From Solanum dulcamara (taxonomy: Eukaryota > Streptophyta > Magnoliopsida > Solanales > Solanaceae): a stretch of 64,000 nt of DNA. The first letter of the stretch is position 1. Each line of letters begins with the position of its first letter. The stretch is from contig NC_077242.1 in assembly GCF_947179165.1 (NCBI RefSeq), forward strand, positions 22,477,097 through 22,541,096. Reading direction: 5' to 3'. The translations under genes were made by a program, and so were the position numbers. This document shows positions 21,311 to 34,089 of the stretch, in pieces. The notes beneath the pieces are model-generated. The model made no database searches, had not been told where the DNA came from, and worked only from the letters and a program-made list of their open reading frames with translations.

Positions 21311-22788
21311 TGATGTACTGTGTAATTACTGTACTTTTAATGCTTTAAAACTTAATCATGTGCATGTCTTTTAATCATGTGTTAGCATAAATCATGTTGG
21401 TTGTGCATATTTTGCAGGAAACTAAGTCAAAGAATTGATTGGGAAATCATAGCACCGAAGAAAGGTAATTTTTGAGGTCTACGAGGTCAAACTATGACCT
21501 GTCATTGGATATACGGGTCGTAGGTGTTAGTCATCAGAGAAACAGTAAAGGAAGGAAGGAACAGTGAAGGAAACGATCAGGTTATACGGCTCATTTACAT
21601 TTAACCAATGCGTAAAATGCAGTCATAGCTAGAGTTTGGAAATGGTGAAAGAAGGACAGTGTCTACGGTCATAATTGACGAGTTGTCCTTATGCTAATGA
21701 GTCGTAGACAATAGCCGTGTAGAAGAAGAATTTCTCAGTGTGATATGAAAGAGTACGAGTTGGGTCTATGGCTTATTTGAAAGCTTACGACCCGTATAAA
21801 TGAGCCATAGACCCAATCAGAATTTTAGTCTCCTATGGTTTCCAAATCCATATTTATTTAGGAAAGTTAGACTATAAATACACTTCTTAGGTCAGATTTT
21901 TGTATGTACGTTTTTGGGTTTGAGAATATAGCTTAAATTATTTTTGAGCTTTTATTCTTAAATTTGGATTTTTGTTATCAATATTTTACGTTTGGATTTT
22001 TTTTGAAGATTTTTGGGTTCTCATACTTCTCATTGTATGCTTAGGATTTCTTTTAACTTGAATACTATTAAGTGTGAACACGTAGTTATCAGTCCATGAA
22101 GAATTAACGACGTAGAACCTAATAAAAAGTAATTCTTGAATAGTGTGCATGCATGTATTGTTTTTCCCTTTGGTTTGATTGCTTTTTAACGATGGCCAAT
22201 GTTAGAACTCACCTTATCCTTACTTGTCGGATCAAGGAGGTAATGGATGGGAAAAGGGATTAAACAACGAGATTTGGGACTAATCATCCTCATCTAATTA
22301 GCTTGAACGGATCAAGGGATAGGTAAATCTGGGATAATTGGTAAGGGTTAGTAAAGCAAACACTCGTAGACGGATCAATTTACGTAGCGAAATTCACCTA
22401 TTTACCATATCAAGGACTTATGGGAAATTAACTTACCGATTCTACATGTAACACACTAGGAAAGAATTACTAATAAAAAAGGGTCTACTTAGTTAAGGAT
22501 TCGTGAGAAAAACATAAAACCCTAGTTTCACTTCTTAATTATTTAAATCACATTAAACCATACTTTTGTTCATGGACGTAAGCTATTTGATTTATTGATT
22601 AGTTTATAAAAGTTCCCCCCTTGTTTTTTATTTTTACGAGAATAACTTGATTACTAGGCAAATAATAAATGATTAATCTAATGTCTAAACCATATTCCTC
22701 GTGGAATCGATCCTAATCTTAGTTAGGTTCTATATTTGATTAACGATCTCTTTAAGCCTTTTTAGGGATGTGTAATTTGAGCGTATCA
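21311..22788 (+). mobile_element. Athila-like element, 5' LTR
   Basis: This 1,478-bp LTR starts TGATGTAC and ends GCGTATCA. It is repeated at 34090-35596. It lacks a 29-bp segment present in the 3' LTR (34873-34901) and in the related solo LTR at 42368. It carries CTACGACCCGTAG-type words (21512, 21785) and a long hairpin at 21762-21814. TGGAATCGATCC near its end is usual for Athila/Tat LTRs. Confidence 0.93.
21762..21814 (+). other. Stem-loop in the Athila-like LTR
   Basis: GGGTCTATGGCTTATTT (21762-21778) pairs with AAATGAGCCATAGACCC (21798-21814) with one G-T type mismatch, enclosing a loop that contains the motif TTACGACCCGTATA. The 3' LTR has the same arrangement at about 34541-34595 but with more mismatches. 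Confidence 0.85.
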
Positions 22789-22790
22789 AA

Positions 22791-22812
22791 TTTTAGCGCC
22801 GCTGCTAGGGAA
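22791..22812 (+). promoter_or_regulatory. Primer-binding site of the Athila-like element
   Basis: TTTTAGCGCCGCTGCTAGGG follows the 5' LTR after two bases. It is a decayed version of the TTGGCGCCGTTGCCGGGG-type primer site that marks Athila/Tat elements. Confidence 0.85.
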
Positions 22813-22924
22813 TTTGGCTTCTGGATTAAGATTAATTTTATTATTTGATTGGTAGTCATTCTTTTCCTTATTATAAGTTACTTTTTTTTTTGTTTGTGCT
22901 AAAACAGGTTTTGATTCCTAGTGC

Positions 22925-24780
22925 ATGCTAAATACGAGAAGTCAAGGCATTCCCTTAATTTCATTCAATCCCGAAATTGAAAGAGCATTATGTAGGATGA
23001 CAAAAAATAACAATAATATCGAAGGACACGAACTTGTGGATGGCACAGAACATCTTGCAGAGAAATATCACAATGCACCACAACACCCTCCGCAACATCA
23101 ACCGCAGAATGTCCTTAATAACCCACAAGTAGCAAGACAATGTACTCCACCTAGACAACTCCCTGAATTTGGCATATGGAATAACTTTGGGGTCCATCCT
23201 AACGCTATCAAAACTACGGGTGCGATTGTGTTACCTCTATTGCCGCTAGGAACAAAGTTTAGCATCACTAGTGGGCAGATTCAAATGCTTCATAGTAGAG
23301 GACTGTTTTTGGAATTGCTATCCCAAGATCCACACATTCATCTCCAGAATGTTGCATACGTTTGTCAAAGAAGTGTTGGCAACCCAGGCTTGAATATGAA
23401 TATAATTGAATTGCGCATTTTTCCCATTATCACTTACTGGCGAAGCTTCAATTTGATTTTCTAAACTCCTATATAACTTCATCACAACTTGGGATGAATT
23501 ACATCTAGCATTCACAGAGAAATATTTCCCATTATCCAAGAAGTTGAAACTGACTAATAGAATGAATAATTTCCAACAGTTGCCTGGAGAGTCAATTTGC
23601 GGAGCTTGGGAGAGATTTGTAAAGTATCTACGAAGCATTCCAAATCATAGGATAGCGGACGAGTCACTTCTTGAGCTATTCTACCATGCACTTGATGATA
23701 ATGGAAAGTCTCTTGTTGACACCATCACCGGTGGAGCATTTTTGGCTAACACTTTCCAAGAGGCCATAGAGAGACTTTATCGTGTTACAAAGACCAACAG
23801 AGCTTGGAGTACAAGGGATACTGAAACTTCAAAAATTTCTTTTTCTATTCGCACAAATCAGAATCCCAACTTAGAAAATAAAGAGATACTTCAAGAGCTC
23901 GCTCAATTAAAGACTGACATTATATTGGTAGTCAAAATCATGGGACAAGTGAAAGTTAATATAATTGACCATCAAAATAGGGCACCAAGTTACGACAATT
24001 ATGGATATGAGGAAGATGTCTATTATGTGAATGATCAAGTGGGGAGTTTCCGGACCAACACCCAAGCATCCAATAAGGATTCTTGGCGCCAAGGTCAAGG
24101 AAATCAAGATCGAAACTATAACAACTTCAATTGAGAGGGCCATTACAACTGCGACAATAATTACAATCATGATGAAAACTACAATCGCGAGAGCAATTAC
24201 AACTAAAATGGATATAATGATCAAAACTGCGGTCAAGACAGAGAAGGTGATTAGAGAAGAAGAGACAACAACAGTGGTGGTGCATACACCCCTCTCGAAA
24301 ACCGAGATGGAGGATCCGAACTTGTATGAATCGAAGAAATGATGGCTAGGATGATGAAAAAGTATGATGTAATAGAGGATAATGTTAAGGAGATATGCAA
24401 TGATCTTTTCAGAATGAATCAAAGAGTTGAATCACATTCTATATCCATAAAGCTTATTAAGCAACAATTGGGGCAGATTTCATCATCTTTGAACCCACGC
24501 TAAAAAAGGAACTCTCCCAAGTAATACAATTCAAAATTTAAAGAATGACGGGCAATACATGGCGGTGACCACCCAGAGTGGCATTCAAACTGTTGATCCA
24601 CCTATGTCATAACTTGAGGATGATGTACACGACGTGGTTGTTAGTGAGGATGAAACCAAAAGAAAAATTGAGAAAGAAGCAATAGGTGAAGATCCAAGCA
24701 CCAAATAACCTAAAAAAGGAGATGCAAAGCGTGATGAGAAAGTATACAATACAAAAGATGCTGATCCAACTCCAATTCCA
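22925..24780 (+). pseudogene. Athila-like gag, broken
   Basis: The frame opens MLNTRSQGIPLISFNPEIER and continues through a Pro/Gln/His-rich stretch to 23464. It shifts frame and resumes at 23544 (ESICGAWERFVKYLRSIPNH; FYHALDDNGKSLVDTITGGA), the capsid core typical of Athila gag. The tail is Asn/Asp/Gly-rich up to 24134 and then fragmentary (MMARMMKKYDVIEDNVKEI near 24340). A QYMAVTTQSGIQT segment near 24555 marks the usual gag-protease junction. Gag would form the particle core. At least one frameshift and several stops make it non-functional. Confidence 0.85.
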
Positions 24781-25392
24781 ATGCCAAGACCTCCTCCTCA
24801 TTTTCCGCAAAGATTGAAGAAAAAGGCTGAAGATGGATTCCTTAAGATTATTTCCATGTTGAAACAACTTTCAGTGAATGTTCCTTTATTAGAGGCGCTA
24901 GAACAAATGCCGGGATATGCCAAGTTTATAAAGGATCTTGTCACAATGAAGAGAACGGTAAGCTTTAAATCGGCCGACAACTTGCATCATTATAGTGCAA
25001 TCACCACTAGCTCCCTTGAGCAAAAGAAAGAAGACCCAGACACATTCACTATACTATATACCATTGGGGTATTCAATTTTGCAAAATTATTGTGTGACTT
25101 GGGTGCTAACATTAACTTGATACCGCTTATGGTGTTCCAACAATTGGGCTTGAGAGCCCCCAAATCAACATCAATGCGGCTCTTGATGGCAAATCGTATT
25201 GTGAAGAAGGCCGTAGGAATTATTTATGATGTTCTAGTGAAGGATGAATTATTCATATTCCCTGCTGACTTCATTATTCTTGATTGCGACGTAGACTTTG
25301 ATGTTCTTATCATTCTGGGTAGACCATTCTTGGCAACTGGATGTGCTTTGGTAGATATGGAAACTGTACAAACTGAAATTTTGACTAAATAA
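24781..25392 (+). pseudogene. Athila-like retropepsin region
   Basis: A continuous 203-residue frame contains LLCDLGANINLIPLMVFQQL near residue 110. This corresponds to the aspartic protease active site LxDLGASINLMP of Athila elements, with the catalytic Asp retained. It is followed by FIILDCDVDFDVLIILGRPF, the flap-distal ILGRPFL motif. The upstream part carries the PFPQRLKK-like linker as HFPQRLKKKAEDG. This is the best-preserved piece of the element, but it is cut off from gag and RT by stops. Confidence 0.82.
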
Positions 25393-25456
25393 TGAAGAGG
25401 CGATCTTTAATGTATGCTGAGCAATAAAGCATCATAAAGATCTATGAGTTGTATCC

Positions 25457-27180
25457 GTGATTGATGTTGTCGACGATTTGCAACAAGACATATCTATTGA
25501 AGAGAGGTTGGGCATTGAAGCTTTAGTTGCCGTCATCATGAACATTGATAAATATCACATTGAAGAGTATGATGATATCGTTTGTGCACTAAACGGCCTT
25601 AGGACTTTCAATCATGCACCCAAGAGACTTGATTTAGACTTGAAGAATAGAGCAACTCCACCTACGAAGCCATCCATCGAGGAACCTCTAACTTTAGAAC
25701 TTAAAGCACTACCAGCTCACTTGCAATATGCATTCTTGGGACCCAACAACATGCTACCGGTCATAATAGCTGCCGATCTTCATCATAAGAAAGTAAAAGT
25801 TATTACATCTATCTTGAGGCATTTCAAAAGAGTAATAAGGTGGTCTATAGCTAACATCATTGGTATACCATTGGGCTTCTGTACTTATAAAATCCAACTC
25901 ATGCCAGATTTTGAACCAAGCATTGAAAACCAACGATGTCTTAACCCACCAATGCAAGAGGTAGTTAAAAAGGAGATCATTAAATGGTTGGATGCTGGAG
26001 TTGTTTATCCAATCATAGACAGTAATTGGGTAAGTCCTGTCCAATGTGTACCAAAAAAGGTGGTATTATTGTGGTGCCAAATGTAAAAAATGAACTCATT
26101 CCAATGAGGCCTGTCACTGGTTGGAGAGTGTGTATGAATTATTGCAAACTCAACTCATGGACTGAAAAAGATCACTTTTCAATGCCCTTCATGGATCAAA
26201 TGCTCGATCGTCTAGATGGAAAAAATTACTACTATTTTATTAATGGATATTCAGGCTATATATAGATCTCTATAGCACTAGAAGACCAAGAGAAGACCAC
26301 TTTCACATGCCCATATGGGATGTTTGCTTTCAAAAGAATGCCATTCAAATTATGTAATGCATCGGCGACCTTTCAACGTTGTATGATTTCTATCTTTTCG
26401 AAAATGGTGGAAGATACAATTGAGGTTTTCATGGATGATTTTTTAGTGGTTGGTGACTCATTAGAGGATTGCTTGGCTTATCTCTAAGACATACTAAAAA
26501 GGTGTGAAAAGTGCAATCTTTTACTAAATTAGGAGAAGTGTCACTTTATGGTGAAAGAGGGAATAGTGTTGGGTCACAAGATTTCAAATAAAGTCATTGA
26601 AGTAGATCGAGCAAAGATTGAGGTAATCTCAAACTTACCTCTTCCCATCTCCATAAAAGGTATTCGAAGCTTTTTGAGACACATCAAATTTTATCATTGC
26701 TTCATCAAAGACTTCTCCAAAATAGCACATCTTTTATGCAAACTACTAGAGAAGGAGACAAATTTTGTTTTTGATGAAACCTATCCAGAAGCATTCAAAA
26801 AGTTGAAGAAAAGGTTAGTATCGACTCCTATCATTATTGCCCCGGATTAGGAGTACCCCTTTGAATTCACGTGTGATGCAAATGGAGTAGCACTTGGCAT
26901 AGTATTGGGACAAAGGCGCGAGAAAATTTTACATTCAATATACGATGCTAGCAAAGACCTTAATATTGCTCAAAGAAACTACACTGTGACCGAACAAGAG
27001 TTGCTTGCCATTGTGCTCGCTTTCGAGAAGTTTAGATCTTACTTGTTGGGCACCAAAGTCTTTGTACATACAGACCATGCTGCATTGAGATATCTTATGG
27101 CAAAAAGGATGCCAAGCTAAGACTCATTCGTTGGGTATTGCTGTTACAAGAGTTCAACTTTAAAGTAAAAGATCGAAAAT
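25457..27180 (+). pseudogene. Athila-like reverse transcriptase and RNase H, broken
   Basis: RT begins within 25457-26086 (IKWLDAGVVYPIIDSNWVSP) and shifts frame to 26026-26265 (GWRVCMNYCKLN; FMDQMLDRLDGKNYYYF). It then continues with CPYGMFAFKRMPFKLCNA and EVFMDDFLVVGDS near 26430, where the catalytic MDD is intact. After a stop it reads KCHFMVKEGIVLGHKIS and FYHCFIKDFSKIA. RNase H follows: EFTCDANGVALG near 26870 (first catalytic Asp), TVTEQELLAIVLAFEKFRSY and VFVHTDHAALRYL. FMDDF and GIVLGHKIS are characteristic of the Athila lineage. Stops at about 26265, 26487, 26532, 26849 and 27120 disable it. Confidence 0.88.
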
Positions 27181-27231
27181 AGACAAAAAAAACAAGTAGC
27201 GGGCCATCTCTCTAGGCTTGAAGAAGAGGCG

Positions 27232-28457
27232 ATGTTAAAGTTAGAAGATGGAGTTGAGATAAATGACACATTTCCATATGAACAAATATTAGCAGCATCA
27301 CATGACTTAATTCCATGGTTTGCCGATGTTGCCAACTATTTGGTTAGCGATATAGTGCCATCTGATTTAAATATTCATCAACGCCAAAAATTTATGTCCG
27401 ATGTAAAAAAGTTCTTTTGGGAAGAACTATACTTGTTCCATGTTTGTGCAGATGGGATTATTCATCATTGTGTACCTGAAGTAGAGATAATGAGTATTTA
27501 AGAAGCATGCCATTCGTCGTTAGTCGGCGGATATCATAGTACTATTCAGACAACATACAAGATCCTACAATGTGGGTACTACTAGCCAACAATTCATCAA
27601 GACGCTCATGATTTTGCCAAATCTTGTGATCGTTGCCAAAGGGAAGGAGGAATTTCAAGGATACATGAACTCCCACTCACCCCTATTCTAGTAATTGAAT
27701 TATTCGGCGTATGGGGAATTAACTTCATGGGACCTTTTGTGAGTTCAAGTGGAATGAAATACATCCCCATTGCGATTGACTACGTGTCTAAATGGGTTGA
27801 AGTTGCTGCACTTCCCAACAACGAATCAAGGAGTGTCACTACCTTCCTCAAGCGTGACATCTTCTCAAGATTTCGTACACCAAGGGCAATAATCAGCGAT
27901 GGAGGTTTCCTCTTTTGTAATCGATTATTCAAAGCGTTACTTGAAAGTATAGGGTTTGACATAGTGTAGCAACTACTTATCATCCACAAACTAGTGGACA
28001 AGTTAAAGTCTCAAATCGTGAAATTAAATAAATACTTACAAAGATGGTGAGCGCAAATAGAAAGGATTGATCAAGGAAGCTTAATGACGCTCTATGGGCT
28101 TACCACACTGCATTCAAGATGCCTATAGGTATGTCGCCTTATCAACTTGTCTTTGGGAAATCTTGTCATCTTCTCGTAGAGTTGGAACACAAAGCTATGC
28201 GGGCATTGAAGAAATTGAACATAGATTGGGACCCGCATCAAAGCAAAGGATGAATCAAATAAATGCTTGATGAGTTTTGCCTAAATGCATATGAGAGCGC
28301 AGCCTTGTACAAAGAAAAAATGAAGAAATATCATGACCAAAAGATTGAAAAGCAAATATTTGTGCATGGAGATTTGGTCATTATTTTCAACTCAAAGATG
28401 TGTTTATTCCCTGGCAAACTCAAGTCTAAATGGCTAGGACCACTTAGAGTGAGCTAG
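27232..28457 (+). pseudogene. Athila-like integrase, broken
   Basis: A zinc-binding region with HSSLVGGYHSTIQTT and CDRCQ is followed by the core: GINFMGPF (first Asp replaced by Asn in INFMG), KYIPIAIDYVSKWVE, and SDGGFLFCNRLFKALL with the second Asp as SDGG. A frame break at 27968 precedes the third acidic residue. The C-terminal part (28263-28457) reads GDLVIIFNSKMCLFPGKLKS and KWLGP, the usual end of Athila integrase. Integrase would insert the cDNA, but several breaks rule out function. Confidence 0.85.
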
Positions 28458-30479
28458 AAAAGAAGGATGGTACGAAGTTCAAAGTTAATGGTCAATGAAT
28501 CAAAGCATACATGGGCACAGAGGATGAAATCAAAACCGTGGAAGCATGGAAGCTTAGTGAAGTCTGAGTAACTAAGTATATCTACGTCATGCCGTAACGT
28601 TAAATAAAGAGCTATTTGGGAGGTAACCCAATTTAGTCATGTACTTTTACCTGTTAGCTTTTAGGATAACATAAACTTTGTCAAGGTCCGTGTTAAATTA
28701 GAGTCACAAAAAGCATAAAAAAATAGGCCAAAGGTTGAGTACTTGCCCATGTAGACTTGAAAATACTGGATGAAGTCCTGCCTCCAGCATCTCTTCCAAA
28801 TTTATGTTCCAATATCTTAAAACAGAAGAGGATTTAGAAAGATATATGAGTCCAGTGTACAGGTCAGAGTAAATTCTACGGATTATACACTTGACTCGTC
28901 CAACTCCAGACTTAATACACGAAGCAGTTTTAAGTCTACGAGTCTACTCTATGACCCATAGAAACTTCTACGACTCATAGCCTACACTTGTAGACTCCAG
29001 GTATGTTTTCTTTTCTTTGCGATAAACTACGATGCAAGCCTACAACCCGTATCTACTTTTACAGGTCGTAGCTTGTCTATTTCACGGATAGTATCACTGG
29101 CCCGACCCGCATAACCGCAAGGCATAAAAAAAGTCATTTGAAACGTTACAATCTATCATCAAAAGAATTTTTTTCTCTTCTCTTCCAAATTAACCTCACC
29201 AAATTCCATCATCAATGCACACAATTTGAAGCTCAAAACTGTCCAAAATCCAAAAAACTCAACTCATTGAGCATCTAGGAATATCAATACCTAAATTCAA
29301 TCTCAGTTTAATATTTAGAGGATTTACTTCTCTCCTGTGGTAAGTTGTTCTTTCAATGATACATTTCATATTGACCTTGCTTAAATAAGTTTGATACGAC
29401 TTCAAAAATAGTCAAAATGAAACTTTGAGATTGCACTAAATCGAGCTAATGCATTAATTGAGTTTCTGAGTTGCAACAAATTTTAAGTTTAATTGACTCA
29501 ATAGGGGTGATTGAATCTGACTGTTAGGTTGCCTGTGTAAGTTCACCTTCTGAACTTAGAAATCTCCTAGGCGGGGGTTTTCTATGAGTCATAGATAATT
29601 CTACGAGATGTAGTTACCCCTTATCAAAGAAGATTTAAAGTCCAGTTGGGAACCTTCCCAAGTAAAGACCAGTATGAGCCTACTTACGACTCGTATACTA
29701 TTCTACGTCTCCTTCGTATGGCTCGTCAATAGAATAGGCCAACTGTTAGAGTGTGGGGTTATTTTGTGACTTCGGGTTTTTGATTTGTTGAAATATGAAT
29801 TAGGAGCACTAGGTTTTGTTGAAATTGTGTGTATGATTTAATAACAAGAAACGAGCACAAAATCCTTCTTTTGAAATATACTTATCATCACTTAATCTTG
29901 CATGGTTCAAACGAGGGTTTTTTATGATTCATAGATCAGTCTATGGATCGTAGTTATCCCTCATAAATGAGACCTCCTGATAAGTGGCTAAGTCTTCACA
30001 TTCACCAAGGGACATGAGTCTAATGATGGGTCATAGGTTAATCTACGTCTCGTGCATTGGACCCATCTAAAATAAATTGATAAATTCCAGTAGTATAGCA
30101 CTGATCCTATGACTGAACCTTACCGGCCGTATAAACCTCTATGGGTCGCAAAGTCCTTCCGTAATCAAACGTCAGAGACTATAACCTACAGTTCTAAGTC
30201 TACGACTCAACCTTATGATCCGTACAAACTCCTATGGGTCGTAAGGTTCTCTCATAAACAAACTTCGGAGACTCAACACTTGCAGGTCTGCATCTACGAA
30301 TTGAGTATGCGGGACATGTACTCCTCTACGACCTATAGATTCACCCTCGTAAGACCATAATACTGTGACTATCTAGTATTTTTTTCTTTACCTATTTTCT
30401 TGTTATGTTTGTGTCCTAGCTCTCCCTTCACAGGTACATATCTCCAAAACAACCATTGAAGAAGGGTAGTGGAAAGAAA
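28458..30479 (+). mobile_element. Athila-like spacer between pol and the env-position ORF
   Basis: About 2 kb lacks a supported gene. From 28860 to 30360 it is crowded with variants of the word CTACGACCCGTAG, for example TATGACCCATAG (28950), CTACGACTCATAG (28968), CTACAACCCGTA (29040), TTACGACTCGTATA (29684) and CTATGGGTCGTAAG (30232). The same word occurs in both LTRs. Confidence 0.8.
28936..30345 (+). repeat. Dispersed CTACGACYCRTAG-type palindromic words
   Basis: I count more than fifteen variants across this 1.4-kb stretch in both orientations. Many are imperfect palindromes with an ACGAC...GTCGT or ACCCGTA core. Spacing is irregular and the intervening DNA is unrelated. Confidence 0.8.
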
Positions 30480-32520
30480 ATGCCATCCAAGAAGGAAGCC
30501 ATGGAAAAGTTTAGAAGATGCCTCAAACATGTGCCCACAGATGTTGAACTTAGTACTTCTGAGTAGAAGTCCTATCATGACTCCGTGGCACCATTCGGAG
30601 GAGATCCAAATCACATTATTCCAACCAAGTCTTTTCTTCACTAGCACCATGTGGAGTCTCCCTCACATACCTACACATTTGCAACATCAACACCCTCCCA
30701 CTCTCAAGAGGGAGATTCAGCAGAGGTGGAGGAGAGTGGTGTTGATTCCGTACCACCATCCACATTAGGATCCGAATCCCCTGTGGGTAAGGCAACGCTC
30801 GAGAGGACCTCTATACCAATCCACATAGGAGGTCAATTGAAGTGGTGATACATGCCCGGGCTTCTAGATTTCTACAAAATGGGGAAAGAGAGAAATAATC
30901 ATCAAAATTTGAGGAGACCCATTACTAAGGAGCCGCATGTGATCACAATCAGGTTGGAAGCAGTTCTTGAGATTCGTCGCCACCGACTAGATTGGATGGC
31001 TGAGCACCCTGAAAGATATGACAATAACATGGTCTGAGATTTCTACGCTTCATACGCGGACACAATCAAGTAGTTAGCTCCTTCCAAAGCAAAGAAACTA
31101 GAGCAGCCAGTCCTCTTAACCATGTTGGTTCGAGATATCCCAGTTAGTCTATCCGAGGAGACTGTCTGGCATATTATCCACGACCCTAAATCTCTACCAG
31201 TAGCCCTAATAACGGAGTTTGATAAAAAAATAAAGGTAGTTCATGATAAAAATTCTATGCGGGATCCGGTCCAATGTGGAGAGCTACTTAGATGGGTAGC
31301 GAGTTATAGTAGAGCATGTCATCGCAGAAGATTGGGTGTCACACCCAACCCCGATCAAGAAGGCATCACTGAACTTTGTGACTAAGTTTTGGTGGACCAT
31401 TGTTAGATACTGCATCTATCCGACCAATGTGAATAACCATTTGATGTTGGATCGGGTTATGCTCATAGCATGCCTGATGGCTGGTTATGAGGTAGATATG
31501 GTGAGTATCATTATTTCATAGATTTATGAGAGGGATATTCGGCGAAAAACCACGATCCTTTACCCATGTCTTGTGTTTTTACTATACAGGGATGTTATAG
31601 TTCCATTGATTTCTGGGGTCGATCCACTAATTAGAATGAACAGAACTACAGACTGCGGGCTCATTAAAGATGATACAAACCCGATCGGACAGCAGCGTGC
31701 TCTCTTTCCAGAGGTGCAGCTACCGGAGTTTGTGCATGTTTTGCCGCCTGTGTAAGATGATGCAGCAGCTGCTCCAGACCAGCAGATACTTTTCATAGAG
31801 CCTTCTGAGGCTGCCCCGACTATTTTGATAGCTCCTTCTACCAACATGCCATGACCACATCACACAAGCTTGTTTGTCATCCTAGTCGAGGCTCTAAACT
31901 CTGTGATGCAGCGGCAAGCATAGACTGAGGCTCAAATGGGCTAATTGATTCAGCAACTCAAGCCATGGGTCCATAAAGCCATCACTAAATTAGAGGAGCG
32001 TGTGGTAGAAAAATTTGAAGCTGTCTTGGCTTATTAAGAGCGACAGATACAGGAATGTATTAATGTCTTTGAGTTGAGGGTGAACGCAAGGTTACACGCC
32101 TCATCCAGTGCTGATGTTACTACCATTTAGACTGAGATAGGAGCACTCCGTGCAGAGATTACAACTTTGGCTACACCATCCCCTATGCCATTTGATTTAC
32201 CTGTTGTTCAGCCACAACAACTATTTGATTTATTTGTAGATGATGAGTTCGAGGTGGTCCAAGACAAAAGACCCCATATCGAGGATGCCACTTCGGACAG
32301 TGATAAGGCAAGGAAGAGAAAAGGAAGGGAGTGCTAGGAGGTTGAGGAGGCCACTCGGGCATCTATAGTGACTGAGGAGATATGGCAAGAGGAGGAGAGG
32401 CAACATTCTATTGAAGCTTCAAGCTCTTGTGTTGACACTCATGATGACGCACAGAATGTTATGGCAATATATGTTGCTGCATTAGGATCCACATTGACAG
32501 ACCCGAATGCCACCATATAG
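30480..32520 (+). pseudogene. Athila env-position ORF (putative plant transposon protein domain), broken
   Basis: The frame opens near MPSKKEAMEKFRRCLKHVPT and runs through an acidic Ser/Pro-rich leader. Next come WMAEHPERYDNNMV and DFYASYADTIK (about 30990-31070), a middle block with FWWTIVRYCIYPTNVNNHLM and DRVMLIACLMAGYEVDMVS (31390-31500), and RDVIVPLISGVDPLIRMNRT (31590). FWWxxVRxRxxPT and LIAxLMAGYEVD are hallmarks of the plant transposon protein domain I know from such elements. A coiled-coil-like tail (about 31980-32160) and an acidic end follow. Its position after pol matches the env-like ORF of Athila, but no signal peptide or transmembrane segment is obvious. Multiple stops and frameshifts are present. 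Confidence 0.7.
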
Positions 32521-34089
32521 ACCTCAGCGCTTAGGCACCACAAGTTCTTTTCCCTTTCCCCATTATGGTTTTTACTATTTATTGTACTGCATTGAGGAAA
32601 ATGCAAGGCTTTTCAAGTAGGGGTGTGGTGGTTATAAATGAATGCATGAGTATTTAGGCGAAGTCTGAGTACCCTAAACACTCGACTAAATCCTTGGGGT
32701 TTTCTTACCTGTGTTCTTTTTCCCCATAGGCCTTTTTAATTTATGTTGAATCGGCATGTTTAGGACGTAAAATAAGTGTAGGGATCTATGGCATGGAGGC
32801 TAGATTTTAAACAAAAACAAATAGACCCTCTCCAAAATTTTCTTGAATTACTGTGACTGTTTCTTTGATAGATTGACTATGTAAGATCTTTGTATGGCAT
32901 GATGTAAATCAGTATGAGAACACATGACTTATACTAAAACATGAACCAAAGATTGATGATTGACAATGAAACTTGTTGCCAAGTGTGTGTGAGGCATTTA
33001 TATATTCGGACTATTTGTGCAAATCTAGAACTTTCCCCATTGGTCATACTATGATGATTGAACTGTTGACTAGGAAAGGATCATAGGCCATTTATGACTT
33101 GTTCCACTTAGCCTTAAAAGAACCAACCAAAGATTGTTCTACCCTTTGAACCAAAGATATAAGCTTTTAAAAATCCTTTTTGATCAAATAAACACGTGTT
33201 TCAATGCCTAATCCAAATTGTAATCCCTTCTTTTATCCCCCATTCCCTCTTAAGATAATATGCACATCAACTCAAGATAAAAGCCTAAGTTGAGGGTGGT
33301 TACTATGAAAGGAAATCGACAAGACAAGGGGTGTGAGAAAAGAAAAATTAAAAAGAGAAAAGGTTTGAAAAAGTGACGTATGAAAAGGAAGAAAAAAGTG
33401 GTTGGCTAAATCGAATAAATGGTTTAGAAAGAGTTAGCAAAGAGAGGCACAAAGTATAAGAAAAACGTACAAATAAAAGCCACAGCTAAGGCAAAAGCAA
33501 CAAGCGAAGACAAAGAGTGAAACGAAGTATGGGTTTAAAAAAGTGGACTCAAAATTGATGTGGCATTTGAGGAGGGCCAAAAGTCACTAAAATCTAAATT
33601 CACCACACCTGCCCCCAAGCCTACGTTACAAGCCGCAAAAGTCCTAGTGATCCTAATTCAACGGTTCAAGAGTCTAAGTATTAAAAATAAGGGCAAGCCT
33701 ATGGTATTGTGCATAAAAGACTGAATTTTGTTTGTGAGCATGGGTGTTTTCCCACGTCCCCGAAATTTAAAGAATAAATGTAATTCATGAGTGAAAAAGG
33801 GACTTCTTTTCAGTGAGGGCATAAGTGGCATTGTCTAAATAGTCATGAAAATGGTGAATGTTGTTTTTGGCATGTTAATTGTTTATTGGTGTAGAAACGT
33901 CTAGCATTGATCTACATAAGTTAGTCTTATTTGAAATAATGGTTGCAATAGTATCATGAATGGAAATTGGAAAGGGTTGGGAGTTAATAGCCTATGATTG
34001 CTGTACATTCTTAAATCTTGTTTCGCATAGAGTCGTTGTAGTATAGTAGTGTCGCTTGAGGATAAGCAACTATTTTAAGTTGAGGGTGT
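32521..34089 (+). mobile_element. Athila-like 3' non-coding region and polypurine tract
   Basis: There is no gene in this stretch. It contains AAGTAGGGGTGTGGTGG near 32614, similar to the phrase that follows the related ORF at 16817. It ends TTAAGTTGAGGGTGT next to the 3' LTR, which is the polypurine-tract position. Confidence 0.75.

Noticed and set aside
23907..24342. Overlapping frames on both strands, Ile/Thr- or Val-rich
   Set aside because: They are alternative frames of the Asn/Asp-rich gag tail and have no family resemblance.
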